A stretch of 64,000 nt of DNA from LMUY01 sp964242215 (lineage in GTDB: Bacteria > Pseudomonadota > Alphaproteobacteria > Acetobacterales > Acetobacteraceae): positions 145,510 to 209,509 of the forward strand of contig CAXTCJ010000001.1 in assembly GCA_964242215.1 (NCBI GenBank). The letters run 5' to 3'. Within the stretch, counting starts at the first letter, position 1, and each line of letters begins with the position of its first letter. The position numbers and the translations under genes are program-made. The notes below the pieces were generated by a model that saw nothing but the letters and a program-made list of their open reading frames with translations, did no database searches and was not told the DNA's origin. Below, piece by piece: positions 33,444 through 41,044 of this stretch.

Positions 33444-34459
33444 GCCAGCGCCTTGGTCAGGAAGCTGGTGTTGGTCGCCTTCTGGAACGCGTCCAAGCCG
33501 GGCGCGCTCTTGATGCTTTTCTGCTCGACCAGGAAGTCGGCCGTGCCCTTCAACACATGGGCGAACTTGCCGGGGTCCTGCGGGGTGCCACCCAGCCACG
33601 TAGGCGTTGCCTGTTCGGCGAGTGGGACGAAGTCGTATTCCTTCATGTCCGACAGCGCGACCGCCGGCGTCACGCCGGCCTGCTTGGCGACGATATCGGC
33701 GGTCTGGTCGGGGTTGGAGCGATACATGGCCAACGCGCGGCCATAGGCTTTCAGGAACCCGGTCACCGCGTCCGGATATTGCTGGGCAAAGCCGTTGCGC
33801 ACCACGATCAGGTCCGCGATCACGTAGCCGGCCTTGTCCAGCGCCTCGTAGGTCGGGAACACGGCGCCGCCATCGGCCAGGATCTTGCTTTTGGCCGGCG
33901 CCCAGACATAGGCGGCGTCGATATCGCCCCGGCTCCAGGCGGCGACGATGGCGGCGGCCTTCATGTCCAGCACCGTCACGTCGCGCTGCGTCAGGCCGTT
34001 GGTTTTCAGGAAGCCCAGCAGGCGGAAATGGCTGGTGGAGCCGAACGGCGTCGCGACCTTCTTGCCCTTGAAATCGGCGGGCGTCTTGATGTTGGCGGCG
34101 GTGCGGACGGTCATCTCCTCCGCCGGGCCGATGTTGTCGACCATGCCGATCAGCTGGAACGGAAGCTGTTGCGAGATCCCCGCGGCAGTCGCGGCCGACC
34201 CGGTGGCGAGCCCGATGTCACAGCTGCCGGCGGTGATGGCGGTGTTGATGTCCGCGCCGCTGCCCATCTCGGTCCAGTTCAGCTTGCCGCCGGTACCCGC
34301 CTCGAACCAGCCTTCGCCCTTGGCGAGCATGGTGGGCTTGGTCTCGGTGAAGAAGCCGATGTTCACGGTGGCGGGCGCGGCGGCCCATGCCCGGCCGGCG
34401 AGGCCGAGTGCCGCGGTCCCGGCGAGTGCAAGGCGCCGTGTGATGAGTGCGTTCTGCAT
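33440..34459 (-). CDS. ABC substrate-binding protein, SsuA/TauA (NMT1-like) family
   Basis: 339 residues from ATG 34459, with CAGGAG about 7 bases upstream. A signal peptide (ITRRLALAGTAALGLAGRAWA) precedes a mature protein with the NMT1/SsuA landmarks: NIGFFTETKPTMLAKGEGWF, GSGADINTAITAGSCDIGLA, and FKGKKVATPFGSTSHF. MKAAAIVAAWSRGDIDAAYVW follows. It acts in the periplasm for the two permeases encoded upstream of the inverted repeat. The 4-base overlap (TTGA) couples it to the ATPase. Confidence 0.93.
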   Translation of the reverse strand: MQNALITRRLALAGTAALGLAGRAWAAAPATVNIGFFTETKPTMLAKGEGWFEAGTGGKLNWTEMGSGADINTAITAGSCDIGLATGSAATAAGISQQLPFQLIGMVDNIGPAEEMTVRTAANIKTPADFKGKKVATPFGSTSHFRLLGFLKTNGLTQRDVTVLDMKAAAIVAAWSRGDIDAAYVWAPAKSKILADGGAVFPTYEALDKAGYVIADLIVVRNGFAQQYPDAVTGFLKAYGRALAMYRSNPDQTADIVAKQAGVTPAVALSDMKEYDFVPLAEQATPTWLGGTPQDPGKFAHVLKGTADFLVEQKSIKSAPGLDAFQKATNTSFLTKALA

Positions 34460-34497
34460 GTCTTTCTCCTGAATAGTTACGATTATAGAATAAGTTC

Positions 34498-34636
34498 CGT
34501 CATGCCAGGGCTTGACCCTGGTATCCACGGCGTTCCGCAGACACCGGCCCCGCCGTATTGCATGCGGTGGTGCAAACACTGGCTCAACGTCATCAACCCA
34601 GCCCCGTGGATACCAGGGTCAAGCCCTGGCATGACG
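34498..34636. repeat. Inverted-repeat element, family C
   Basis: Perfect 32-bp inverted arms (34498-34529 and 34605-34636) of the same sequence as at 11041-11172, around a 75-base spacer that differs from the other copy. It sits between the second permease and the binding-protein gene, directly against the permease stop (34640). No coding content. Confidence 0.88.
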
Positions 34637-34639
34637 GGG

Positions 34640-35425
34640 TCATCGGCCGGCCCAGTGCACGGCGCGTCGCTCCAGCAGCAGGAGCAAGCGGTCGATCGTG
34701 ATGCCGGCCACTCCGATCATGACGATGCCGCTGAACACGTAGTCGGAGCGCAGAAAGCGCCCGGCATCCATGATCATCCAGCCGATCCCGCTCGACCCGG
34801 CGATGATCTCCGCCGCGATCAGCGTGCCGTACACGATCCCCGCCGCCAGCCGCGCGCCGACCAAGATCTCTGGCAGCGCCGACGGCATGATCACGTGCCG
34901 GAACACCTGCCACTGGCTCGCCCCGAGCGCGCGGGCGACGCTTACCCGCTCCGGCGGCACGTTGGCCACGCCGTCCCGCGCCGCGATGGCGGAGACGGGC
35001 AAGGCCGCCAGGAACAGCATGGTGATCTTGCTGGTCTCACCAATCCCCAGCCAGATGATCAGCAGCACCAGATAGGCCAGCTGCGGCAACGGGCGCAGGA
35101 ACTCGATGAAAGGGGCGGAGAGCGCGTTCAGCTTGGGCCAATACCCCATGCCGAGCCCCAGCAGCGTGCCCGCCGCGGCGCCGGTGAGGAAGCCGGTGAG
35201 CACGCGGAACAGGCTCATTCCCACGTGCAGCAGCAGCGGACGGCCTTTGTAGCCGTCGTCCACCAATTCCATGAAGCCGTCCCACAGATCGGATGGCCCG
35301 GGCAGGAACAGGTCCCGCACCAGCCCGCCACTGGTGATGCCGACCCAGATCGCGACCAGCACCGCCATCGAGAGCAGCGTGATCGCCCACCCGGGTATAA
35401 CCCACCCAAGCAATGGTCGCTTCAT
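34640..35425 (-). CDS. ABC transporter permease, SsuC/TauC family (second of two)
   Basis: 261 residues from ATG 35425 (ATGA overlap with the first permease; upstream frame is shadow). About six membrane segments, with LFRVLTGFLTGAAAGTLLGL and PQLAYLVLLIIWLGIGETSK. The EAA loop is VSVARALGASQWQVFRHVIMP. This is the usual size for the nitrate/sulfonate/taurine group. Having two non-identical SsuC-like permeases instead of one homodimer suggests a heterodimeric channel. Confidence 0.92.
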   Translation of the reverse strand: MKRPLLGWVIPGWAITLLSMAVLVAIWVGITSGGLVRDLFLPGPSDLWDGFMELVDDGYKGRPLLLHVGMSLFRVLTGFLTGAAAGTLLGLGMGYWPKLNALSAPFIEFLRPLPQLAYLVLLIIWLGIGETSKITMLFLAALPVSAIAARDGVANVPPERVSVARALGASQWQVFRHVIMPSALPEILVGARLAAGIVYGTLIAAEIIAGSSGIGWMIMDAGRFLRSDYVFSGIVMIGVAGITIDRLLLLLERRAVHWAGR

Positions 35426-36258
35426 TCGCGGCCCCGCCAATGGATCACGTGCCGGTCCGCCGCCCGCAGCAGCGACGCCAGCGCCACGCCGAGCAGGCCC
35501 AAGACCAAGATGCACAGGATGATGATGTCGTTGCGCAGGAAGGTGCTGGCGGAGATCACCATCCAGCCCAGCCCGTCGGTGGAGGCGAGCAGCTCCGCCG
35601 ACACTACGGTGGAGAACGCGGCGGCCAGCGCGATCTGCAGCCCGGTCATGATCATCGGCGCAGCGGACGGCAGGATGACGTGGCGGAACACCGCCCGCCG
35701 GTTGGCCCCCAGCGCCAGCGCCACCTGGATGCGCTGCTGCTTCACCCCCCGCACCCCTGCCGCCGACGACGCGACGATGATCGGGAACGCTGTCAGAAAC
35801 AGCAGCATGGCCTTCGACAGGTCGCCCGTGCCTAGCCACAGGATCAGCAGGATCATGTAGGACAGCGGCGGCAGCGGGCGCATGAACTGGATGATCCAGT
35901 CCAGCGCGGCGTTTGCCACCCGGTTGGACCCCATCCACAGGCCCAGTGGCACCCCCAGCAGGGTCGCCGCAGCGAACCCGCTCAGCAGCCGGCCCAGCGT
36001 GGACGCCGTATTGCCCCACAGCGTGGTGCCGCGGTAGCCCTGGGTCACGACCTCCACCAGCGCATCCCACACGGCGAGCGGCGACGGCAGCAGATCCGCG
36101 CGCACCGCCCCGGTTGCGCTCAGTCCCCACCACACGGCCACCATGGCCGCGACCGAGAGCGCCCCCAGCAGGACAGGGCCGCCCGGCTTCGGCACGGCGC
36201 GACGGGTCGACTGCGAGGCCACGCCGACCAAGGTGTCGTTAACTGCGGAACTGGCCAT
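35422..36258 (-). CDS. ABC transporter permease, SsuC/TauC family (first of two)
   Basis: 278 residues from ATG 36258. Membrane domain with LGRLLSGFAAATLLGVPLGL and PPLSYMILLILWLGTGDLSK; the EAA loop reads IQVALALGANRRAVFRHVIL. Clearly related to the following permease and translationally coupled to it. No good ribosome-binding site is seen before this ATG. A family A palindromic repeat (36285-36413) fills the space up to the amidohydrolase gene. Confidence 0.91.
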   Translation of the reverse strand: MASSAVNDTLVGVASQSTRRAVPKPGGPVLLGALSVAAMVAVWWGLSATGAVRADLLPSPLAVWDALVEVVTQGYRGTTLWGNTASTLGRLLSGFAAATLLGVPLGLWMGSNRVANAALDWIIQFMRPLPPLSYMILLILWLGTGDLSKAMLLFLTAFPIIVASSAAGVRGVKQQRIQVALALGANRRAVFRHVILPSAAPMIMTGLQIALAAAFSTVVSAELLASTDGLGWMVISASTFLRNDIIILCILVLGLLGVALASLLRAADRHVIHWRGRE

Positions 36259-36284
36259 GCACTGACGTAGCAATGCATGTGCCA

Positions 36285-36413
36285 ATCCTCCCCCGTGCTT
36301 TACGGGGGAGGTGGCGGCGAAGCCGACGGAGGGGGCGCGGGCACTGTCCGTGCCCAAGCGCCCCCACCACCATGCTTCGCATGGTCCCCCTCCCCCGCCT
36401 TGCGGGGGAGGAT
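36285..36413. repeat. ~129-bp palindromic element, family A
   Basis: Begins ATCCTCCCCCG and ends with its inverse CGGGGGAGGAT. Inside are several hairpins: CTCCCCCGTGCTTTACGGGG at the left end, GGCGGCGAAGCCGAC next, a GGGGGC...GCCCCC pair, ACCATGCTTCGCATGGT, and a right-end hairpin. Near-identical copies occur at 42978 (inverted), 47699 and 61735, with a half copy at 21151. Located between the permease and amidohydrolase genes. Confidence 0.88.
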
Positions 36414-36420
36414 GAGGGCC

Positions 36421-37638
36421 CTACCGGTGCAGCACCGGGCGCGCGCGGGTGAACGTCATGCGGCCGGCCTTCATGCCCCACAGCGGCTGGGCCAATTCAG
36501 CCACCGCGGCCGCCGGGCCGGACGCGTCCAGCAGCACCAGGTCGGCGGGCGCACCGACATGCACGCCGTAGTCGCGGACCCGCATCAACCGGGCGGCGTC
36601 CGTCGTCACCATCTGCAAGCAACCGGACAGATCGTGCGGCCGGGCGACGTGGCAGACATTGGCGTAGAGATTGGCCATCCGGAGCAAATTGGCGTCGCCA
36701 TACGGCGTGAACGGGTTGAGCACGTTGTTGGTCGCGATCGAGCAGGTCACCCCCGCCGCCCGCAACCGCTCCGCTGCCACCACACCGCGGGGCACGGCGT
36801 GGTCGTGGTTGCGGCCCATCAGGTACAGGTCGGTCGCCGGCAGCACCGTCACCGCCACCCCTGCCCGAGCCAGGGTCGCGGCCAAATCGGCGAACCGGGC
36901 CGGGGGCAGCAGCGACATCTGGGTCACGTGGCCGATCGCCACGCGGCCGCCCCAGCCGTATTCCTCGGTCTTGCGGCAGACGTACTCGGTCTGCATCCCG
37001 AGCGCCGTGTCCGCCAGGTCCAGATGCATGTCGATGTCGACGTCCCACTCGCGGGCGATGGCGAAGATGCGGTCGATCTGGCCCGCCGGGTCGGTGTCGA
37101 CGTAGGGCACGGCGCCGATCACCCGTGCACCGCGGCGCAGTCCCTCGACCAGCAACTCCTCGGTGCCGGGATTGTTCAGCAGGCCTTCCTGCGGGAAGAC
37201 GCACAACTCGATGTCCATGGCCCAGGCGAAATCCCGTGCTAGGGCCTGCACGCCCTCGAAGCCGCGCATGCCGATGCCGGGATCGACCTCCACGTGGGTG
37301 CGCATGCGGGTGGTACCCCAGCCGATCGCACGCTCCAGCACGCGGGCGCCGCGGGCGTAGACGTCCTCGGGCGCGAAGTCGCGTTTGGCGGTCGAGGTCA
37401 GCCGCACCGCCTCGGCCACCGTGCCCTCGGCGGGGGAGCAGCGGTCCATGATGCAGGTCTTGTCGAGGTGGAAATGCGTCTCCACCAGGCCGGGCACCAG
37501 CAGGCAGCCGGCGGCCGGCACCACCGGCGCGTCGGCCTGAAGCCCGGCGATGACGGCGACGATCCGGCCGGCTGAGATGCCGATGTCGACCGGGCCGGAC
37601 CCGTCCGCGAGCATCGCCCCTTGCACGACCAGGTCCAT
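36421..37638 (-). CDS. Amidohydrolase, cytosine-deaminase-like
   Basis: 405 residues. The metal-dependent amidohydrolase barrel is indicated by the H-x-H motif in VETHFHLDKT (His55, His57), a third histidine in DIDMHLDLADT, a fourth in VAIGHVTQMS, and a TNNVLNPFTPYG block as in cytosine deaminases. In cytosine deaminase the third-histidine segment carries a catalytic glutamate three residues on (H-x-D-E); here Leu is found (HLDLAD), so the chemistry may differ. The C-terminus ends in the usual APADLVLLDASG beta-sandwich strand. Likely first gene of the importer operon or just upstream of it, acting on an N-heterocycle or cyclic ureide. Confidence 0.83.
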   Translation of the reverse strand: MDLVVQGAMLADGSGPVDIGISAGRIVAVIAGLQADAPVVPAAGCLLVPGLVETHFHLDKTCIMDRCSPAEGTVAEAVRLTSTAKRDFAPEDVYARGARVLERAIGWGTTRMRTHVEVDPGIGMRGFEGVQALARDFAWAMDIELCVFPQEGLLNNPGTEELLVEGLRRGARVIGAVPYVDTDPAGQIDRIFAIAREWDVDIDMHLDLADTALGMQTEYVCRKTEEYGWGGRVAIGHVTQMSLLPPARFADLAATLARAGVAVTVLPATDLYLMGRNHDHAVPRGVVAAERLRAAGVTCSIATNNVLNPFTPYGDANLLRMANLYANVCHVARPHDLSGCLQMVTTDAARLMRVRDYGVHVGAPADLVLLDASGPAAAVAELAQPLWGMKAGRMTFTRARPVLHR

Positions 37639-37651
37639 GGCGCGGGTTCCT

Positions 37652-38395
37652 TTACTCTACGAGCGGCAGTGCGCCCCAGTCCGAGCGGCATCGGTCCAGC
37701 CACTGCCGCACACCCTCCGGCGTGCCGAAGACGTGCGGCACGAACAGCCCGGCGCCGCCCAATTGGCGCGCCACGACCATCCCATCCTCGTCCGTTACGT
37801 CGTCGCCGATGAACACCGGCAGCCGTCCGGCGAAGGCCGGCAGCGCCATGATGGCAGCCACCGCGCTGCCCTTATCGGCGCCGCGCGGGCGGATCTCCCA
37901 GGCCATGTGCGCCGGCAGGGCCTGGAACTGGTCGGCGACCAAAGCAACCCAACTCGTCACCGCCGCCTCCACCGCCGGCCCGGCGTCGGGGGCCAGGCGA
38001 TAGTGCAGCGCGAAGCCGCGGGCCTTGCGCTCCACCAGCACGCCGGGATGCGCGGCGGCGAGCGCACCCGCCTGCTCCAGCATGTCAGCCGGCACCGACG
38101 GCAGGTCCGGCCGCTGCAGCGCGGCGCCGGGCGCGGGCCGCAACGCACCGCCGTGCTCGCCGGCGACGACGGGGACGATGCCGGGCAACAGCGTGTCGAT
38201 CTGTTCCACCGGGCGCCCGGTGATCACGGCGAGCGCCCCATCCAACGCGTCGCGCAGCCGCACCAGGGTCGGCGGCAGCATGGCAGGGACGATCACGTCC
38301 ATCGGCGTCGGGGCGAAATCGAGCAGCGTGCCGTCCAGGTCCAGCAGCAGCGCCGTCCGCGCAAACGGCGGCAGCGTGTCAGTGGCAGTCGACAA
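37652..38395 (-). CDS. otsB: Trehalose-phosphatase (HAD superfamily)
   Basis: 247 residues if translation starts at TTG 38395, which overlaps the DUF2155 gene end by 17 bases; an ATG is lacking in the right region, so the start is tentative. HAD motif I is LLLDLDGTLLDF, motif II is AVITGRP, and the third region has PRGADKGSAV and FIGDDVTDEDG, all in the order of trehalose-6-phosphate phosphatases. It would convert trehalose-6-phosphate to trehalose, an osmoprotectant. The synthase (otsA) is not in the window. Confidence 0.85.
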   Translation of the reverse strand: MSTATDTLPPFARTALLLDLDGTLLDFAPTPMDVIVPAMLPPTLVRLRDALDGALAVITGRPVEQIDTLLPGIVPVVAGEHGGALRPAPGAALQRPDLPSVPADMLEQAGALAAAHPGVLVERKARGFALHYRLAPDAGPAVEAAVTSWVALVADQFQALPAHMAWEIRPRGADKGSAVAAIMALPAFAGRLPVFIGDDVTDEDGMVVARQLGGAGLFVPHVFGTPEGVRQWLDRCRSDWGALPLVE

Positions 38396-38774
38396 GGCGC
38401 ACGTCGTAGATCGGGTGCTGCAGCATCGAGACGGAGGGCTCGTTCGCCAGCATCCAACCGTGGAAACCAGGGGCGCCGGGCCGACTGTCGGTGATGTCGA
38501 AATAGGCCGCGTAGTCCTTCGGCACGTCCGGCGGCCGGGTCTCGCACGACCGCAGCGCGATCGACAGCGACGCATTCTCCGCCGCCTGCCCAACTTTCAA
38601 CGTCAGGCTGGTGGCCTTGGCGTTGACCTTGTCCAGCACCAGCACGTCGGCGGTGTCGCGCGGCAACCAAGTGTCGGGGGAGGACGCCGGGGCCGACTCC
38701 GGCTTGGCGGGCGGCGTCTGTGCGAACGCGGGGAACGCCATCACCAGAGCCACCGCCAGGAACGCGACCCGCAT
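38379..38774 (-). CDS. DUF2155 domain-containing secreted protein
   Basis: 131 residues with a clear signal peptide (MRVAFLAVALVMAFPAFA, cleaved about residue 19). The mature part includes LDKVNAKATSLTLKVGQ, ALRSCETRPPD and FHGWMLANEPSVSMLQHPIYDVRLVDC, the conserved pattern of the alphaproteobacterial DUF2155 family; two cysteines may form a disulfide. Its function is not known. It sits in the conserved NDUFA12 - mlaD - DUF2155 order. ATG 38774 shares one base with the preceding stop. Confidence 0.9.
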   Translation of the reverse strand: MRVAFLAVALVMAFPAFAQTPPAKPESAPASSPDTWLPRDTADVLVLDKVNAKATSLTLKVGQAAENASLSIALRSCETRPPDVPKDYAAYFDITDSRPGAPGFHGWMLANEPSVSMLQHPIYDVRLVDCH

Positions 38775-38983
38775 CAGAGACGCTTGGGGCTGCGAAGCCG
38801 GGCCACGGCCTCGGTCAGGATCCGGCGCATGGCAGCTTCGTCCACGCCCATCAGCACCGCGTCCTCGAACGCGTCCTGCATGATCTGCTGCAGTTCGGCG
38901 TGGTTCTCGGTCAGCGTGCGCAGCTTCTCCCGGCAGCTGACCGGTGCGCCATCGACGCCGGGCCAGACCAGGTCCTCGGTCAT
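38774..38983 (-). CDS. Small conserved protein, function unknown
   Basis: 69 residues, acidic and probably helical: after a Trp-Pro-Gly near the N-terminus it has ENHAELQQIMQDAFEDAVLM and then EAAMRRILTEAVARLRS. I do not recognise a named domain. ATGA overlap with mlaD and TGATG overlap with the DUF2155 gene show that it is translated as part of this operon. No signal or membrane segment. Confidence 0.75.
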   Translation of the reverse strand: MTEDLVWPGVDGAPVSCREKLRTLTENHAELQQIMQDAFEDAVLMGVDEAAMRRILTEAVARLRSPKRL

Positions 38984-39480
38984 TGCGTGGTCGTCTTCTT
39001 GATCAGGTCCATCTGCTTCTGCGAGGCATCGGCCAGGCTGCCGACGTTGAAGATGAACTTGCCCAGCAGGTCCTCGAGATTGACCGCCGACTGCGTGATG
39101 GTGATGGTGCCGCCGTCGGCCAGCGTCTTCTCGTCCCCGCCCGGCGACAGCGAGACGAAGTTGCCCCCCAGCAAGCCGCCCGTCGCGATCGTCGCACTGC
39201 TATCCGCCGACAGCTTGATGTCCGACTGCACGGTGAAGGTCGCGACCGCTTGATACGATTTCGGGTCGATCGACAGCCCCGACACGCTGCCGACCTTCAG
39301 CCCGGCGATCCGCACGTCTGCCCCGGGCGAAATCCCGCCGACATTATCGAACGCGGCATGCAGGGTGTAGCCGCCGACCGCCCCCCGTCCGGTATTCGCC
39401 ACGGCGTAGAACAGGAACCCGGCAGCCACCAGCAGAACCACGGCACCCGCCGCGATCTCGGTTACGGAACGACGCGCCAT
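38980..39480 (-). CDS. mlaD: MlaD, MCE-domain lipid transport protein
   Basis: 166 residues. One N-terminal membrane helix (about residues 9-27) is followed by a single MCE domain: GYTLHAAFDNVGGISPGADV, then RIAGLKVGSVSGL, and TGGLLGGNFVSLSPGG. This matches MlaD, the periplasmic hexamer that moves phospholipids between outer and inner membrane as part of the MlaFEDB ABC system. The other mla genes are not adjacent, as is common in alphaproteobacteria where mlaD stands near NDUFA12. Confidence 0.93.
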   Translation of the reverse strand: MARRSVTEIAAGAVVLLVAAGFLFYAVANTGRGAVGGYTLHAAFDNVGGISPGADVRIAGLKVGSVSGLSIDPKSYQAVATFTVQSDIKLSADSSATIATGGLLGGNFVSLSPGGDEKTLADGGTITITQSAVNLEDLLGKFIFNVGSLADASQKQMDLIKKTTTQ

Positions 39481-39482
39481 AC

Positions 39483-39839
39483 TCAGCTACCCGGCGTCCA
39501 GGCTTCGTAATCCCCGGTGGCGGCCGCGCGCTTGCCCCCGAGATAGTCGCTGCCCGGCGGGCGGTAGCCGAGCGGCGTCCCCGTCAAGTTCGGCTCGTGC
39601 GGCTTCTGCCAGGCGCGCCGCACCGTCTCGGGGATCGGCAGGTCGGTCGTGTAATGCAGCCACGAGTGCCATTCCGGCGGAATGCTGCTCGCCTCGGCTT
39701 CACCGCGATACATCACCCAGCGGCGACGGCGAAGCTGCGGACGCGGCGCCCGCTTCGCCTCGTAGTATATGTTGCCGGCGGCGTCCTTGCCGACCAGTCG
39801 GCCGGTGAGCGAGGTGACGAGGCGCATCATGAGGGTCAT
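39483..39839 (-). CDS. NDUFA12 family accessory subunit of complex I
   Basis: 118 residues. Conserved blocks are GRLVGKDAAGNIYYEAK, RRWVMYRGEAEASSIPPEWH and WLHYTTDLP, followed by KPHEPNLTGTPLGYRPPGS, the signature of the NDUFA12/B17.2 supernumerary subunit of NADH:ubiquinone oxidoreductase found in alphaproteobacteria and mitochondria. This is among the best taxonomic pointers in the window. First gene of the mlaD operon; two bases separate it from mlaD. Confidence 0.94.
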   Translation of the reverse strand: MTLMMRLVTSLTGRLVGKDAAGNIYYEAKRAPRPQLRRRRWVMYRGEAEASSIPPEWHSWLHYTTDLPIPETVRRAWQKPHEPNLTGTPLGYRPPGSDYLGGKRAAATGDYEAWTPGS

Positions 39840-39888
39840 GGCGCCGTTATAGCAGCGTACGAAGGCGGGTCCACCGGCGGCGCAAGTA

Positions 39889-40896
39889 TCATAACAGGCG
39901 GGTCAAAAGCTGGTCGCGCTCCCAGCCCAGCAGGAACTTTATTTCCCGCGCAAACCAGTCCGGCCACATCGCCTCCGTGCCCCAGAAAGGAAGTTGGGCG
40001 GCCCAGCTGCCCACCAGCCAGAGATGCCGGATGGCGACGAAGATCGGAATCGCCGCCTCGTCGTCCGGGCCCAGGCGGCGGACCGACTCGTAGCCCCGCC
40101 GGAAGGCGTGCCACATGGCCTGGCGGCTGCGCCCAAACGACACTTGTGCCCACAGATGCACGGCGAGGTCGTAGGCGAGATAGCCGAACCCGCCGTCGTC
40201 GAAATCGAAGAACACCGCCTGCCCGGCATGGCGCCCCGCCGTCGCGATGCGCGCATTCGCCCCGTGGCAATCCCCGTGGCAGCGGGTGAGCGTCAAGTCG
40301 AGCTGTTTCACTGCCGAGGCAAGCCGAGCCTGCAACGCCAACAGATCGTCCCGCGGCTGCGACGGATCCGGGTTCCGCGCCAGCATCGCGGCCACCGGCC
40401 GGTGCAGCAGATGGTCGAGATCAAGCCGGTACCGCCCCGCCTCGCGACCCGGATAGCGCTCGGCCTGGTCGTGGATGCGCGCCAGGGTCACGCCTTGGAT
40501 CCAGGCATCGCCGGGTGCATCGAGGTCGGGGCGGCGCCCGTCGAGATGGTGAAACAGGACGGCTGGGCGCGGCCCCTCCGGCAGCGCGGCGACGCTGAAC
40601 AGCGTGCCGTCGAGCGCCGGCAGCGCCGCGGCAACCGGCAAGCCGGCGCGATCCAGGTCGGCGATGAACGCTGTCTCGGCCGCCACATCGGCCGGGCCGC
40701 GGGCCCGCGGTGTCGACAGGCGCAGCACGAAGCGATCGCCGGCCTCGGTCTGCAGCCGGTAGATGTCGTTGAAGCCGCGGTTCAGGAACGTGCAATCCAA
40801 CCGCCCGCGGAGGCCGTATTGGGCCGCGGCAAAGCCCGCCACCGCATCCATCGAGGCGGTGGCGTAGATCACGGGCAGTGCGCTGCCGGTCGCCAT
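39889..40896 (-). CDS. Aminoglycoside/homoserine kinase-type phosphotransferase
   Basis: 335 residues from ATG 40896 (a GTG 12 bases upstream is an alternative). The kinase-like fold is shown by the catalytic loop CHGDCHGAN and the metal-binding FFDFDDGG. YRLQTEAGDRFVLRLS, near the N-terminus, would hold the ATP-binding lysine-equivalent region. Family members phosphorylate small molecules or proteins (APH, homoserine kinase II, SrkA). Nothing in the sequence or the neighbours settles the substrate. Stands alone between the NDUFA12 operon and the divergent NrdJ-like gene. Confidence 0.88.
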   Translation of the reverse strand: MATGSALPVIYATASMDAVAGFAAAQYGLRGRLDCTFLNRGFNDIYRLQTEAGDRFVLRLSTPRARGPADVAAETAFIADLDRAGLPVAAALPALDGTLFSVAALPEGPRPAVLFHHLDGRRPDLDAPGDAWIQGVTLARIHDQAERYPGREAGRYRLDLDHLLHRPVAAMLARNPDPSQPRDDLLALQARLASAVKQLDLTLTRCHGDCHGANARIATAGRHAGQAVFFDFDDGGFGYLAYDLAVHLWAQVSFGRSRQAMWHAFRRGYESVRRLGPDDEAAIPIFVAIRHLWLVGSWAAQLPFWGTEAMWPDWFAREIKFLLGWERDQLLTRLL

Positions 40897-40969
40897 GTGT
40901 CGCCCCACAGCTGTTCGGCCAGCAGGCTAGCCGGGCTGCGTCCCTCCGTCGATCTGGGATTTACCCACA

Positions 40970-41006
40970 GCATTTTGTGCCCCCACCCGCCGCGGACGCA
41001 AAATGC
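40970..41006. promoter_or_regulatory. Candidate operator upstream of the NrdJ-like gene
   Basis: GCATTTTGTG (40970-40979) and CGCAAAATGC (40997-41006) form an inverted repeat with one mismatch and a 17-base spacer, 38 bases before the ATG at 41045. In a GC-rich neighbourhood these AT-rich arms stand out and could bind a dimeric regulator. No experimental or database support; it does not resemble the NrdR box I know. Confidence 0.35.
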
Positions 41007-41044
41007 GCCTTTCCACCGCCCGAGTCGCGAGGTAGCGTCAAGCC

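Noticed and set aside
33260..35860. An 866-codon open frame on the plus strand
   Set aside because: It runs antisense to the SsuA/SsuC-like genes and through a repeat. The composition is that of a high-GC shadow (Arg, Ala, Gly, His rich) with no domain.
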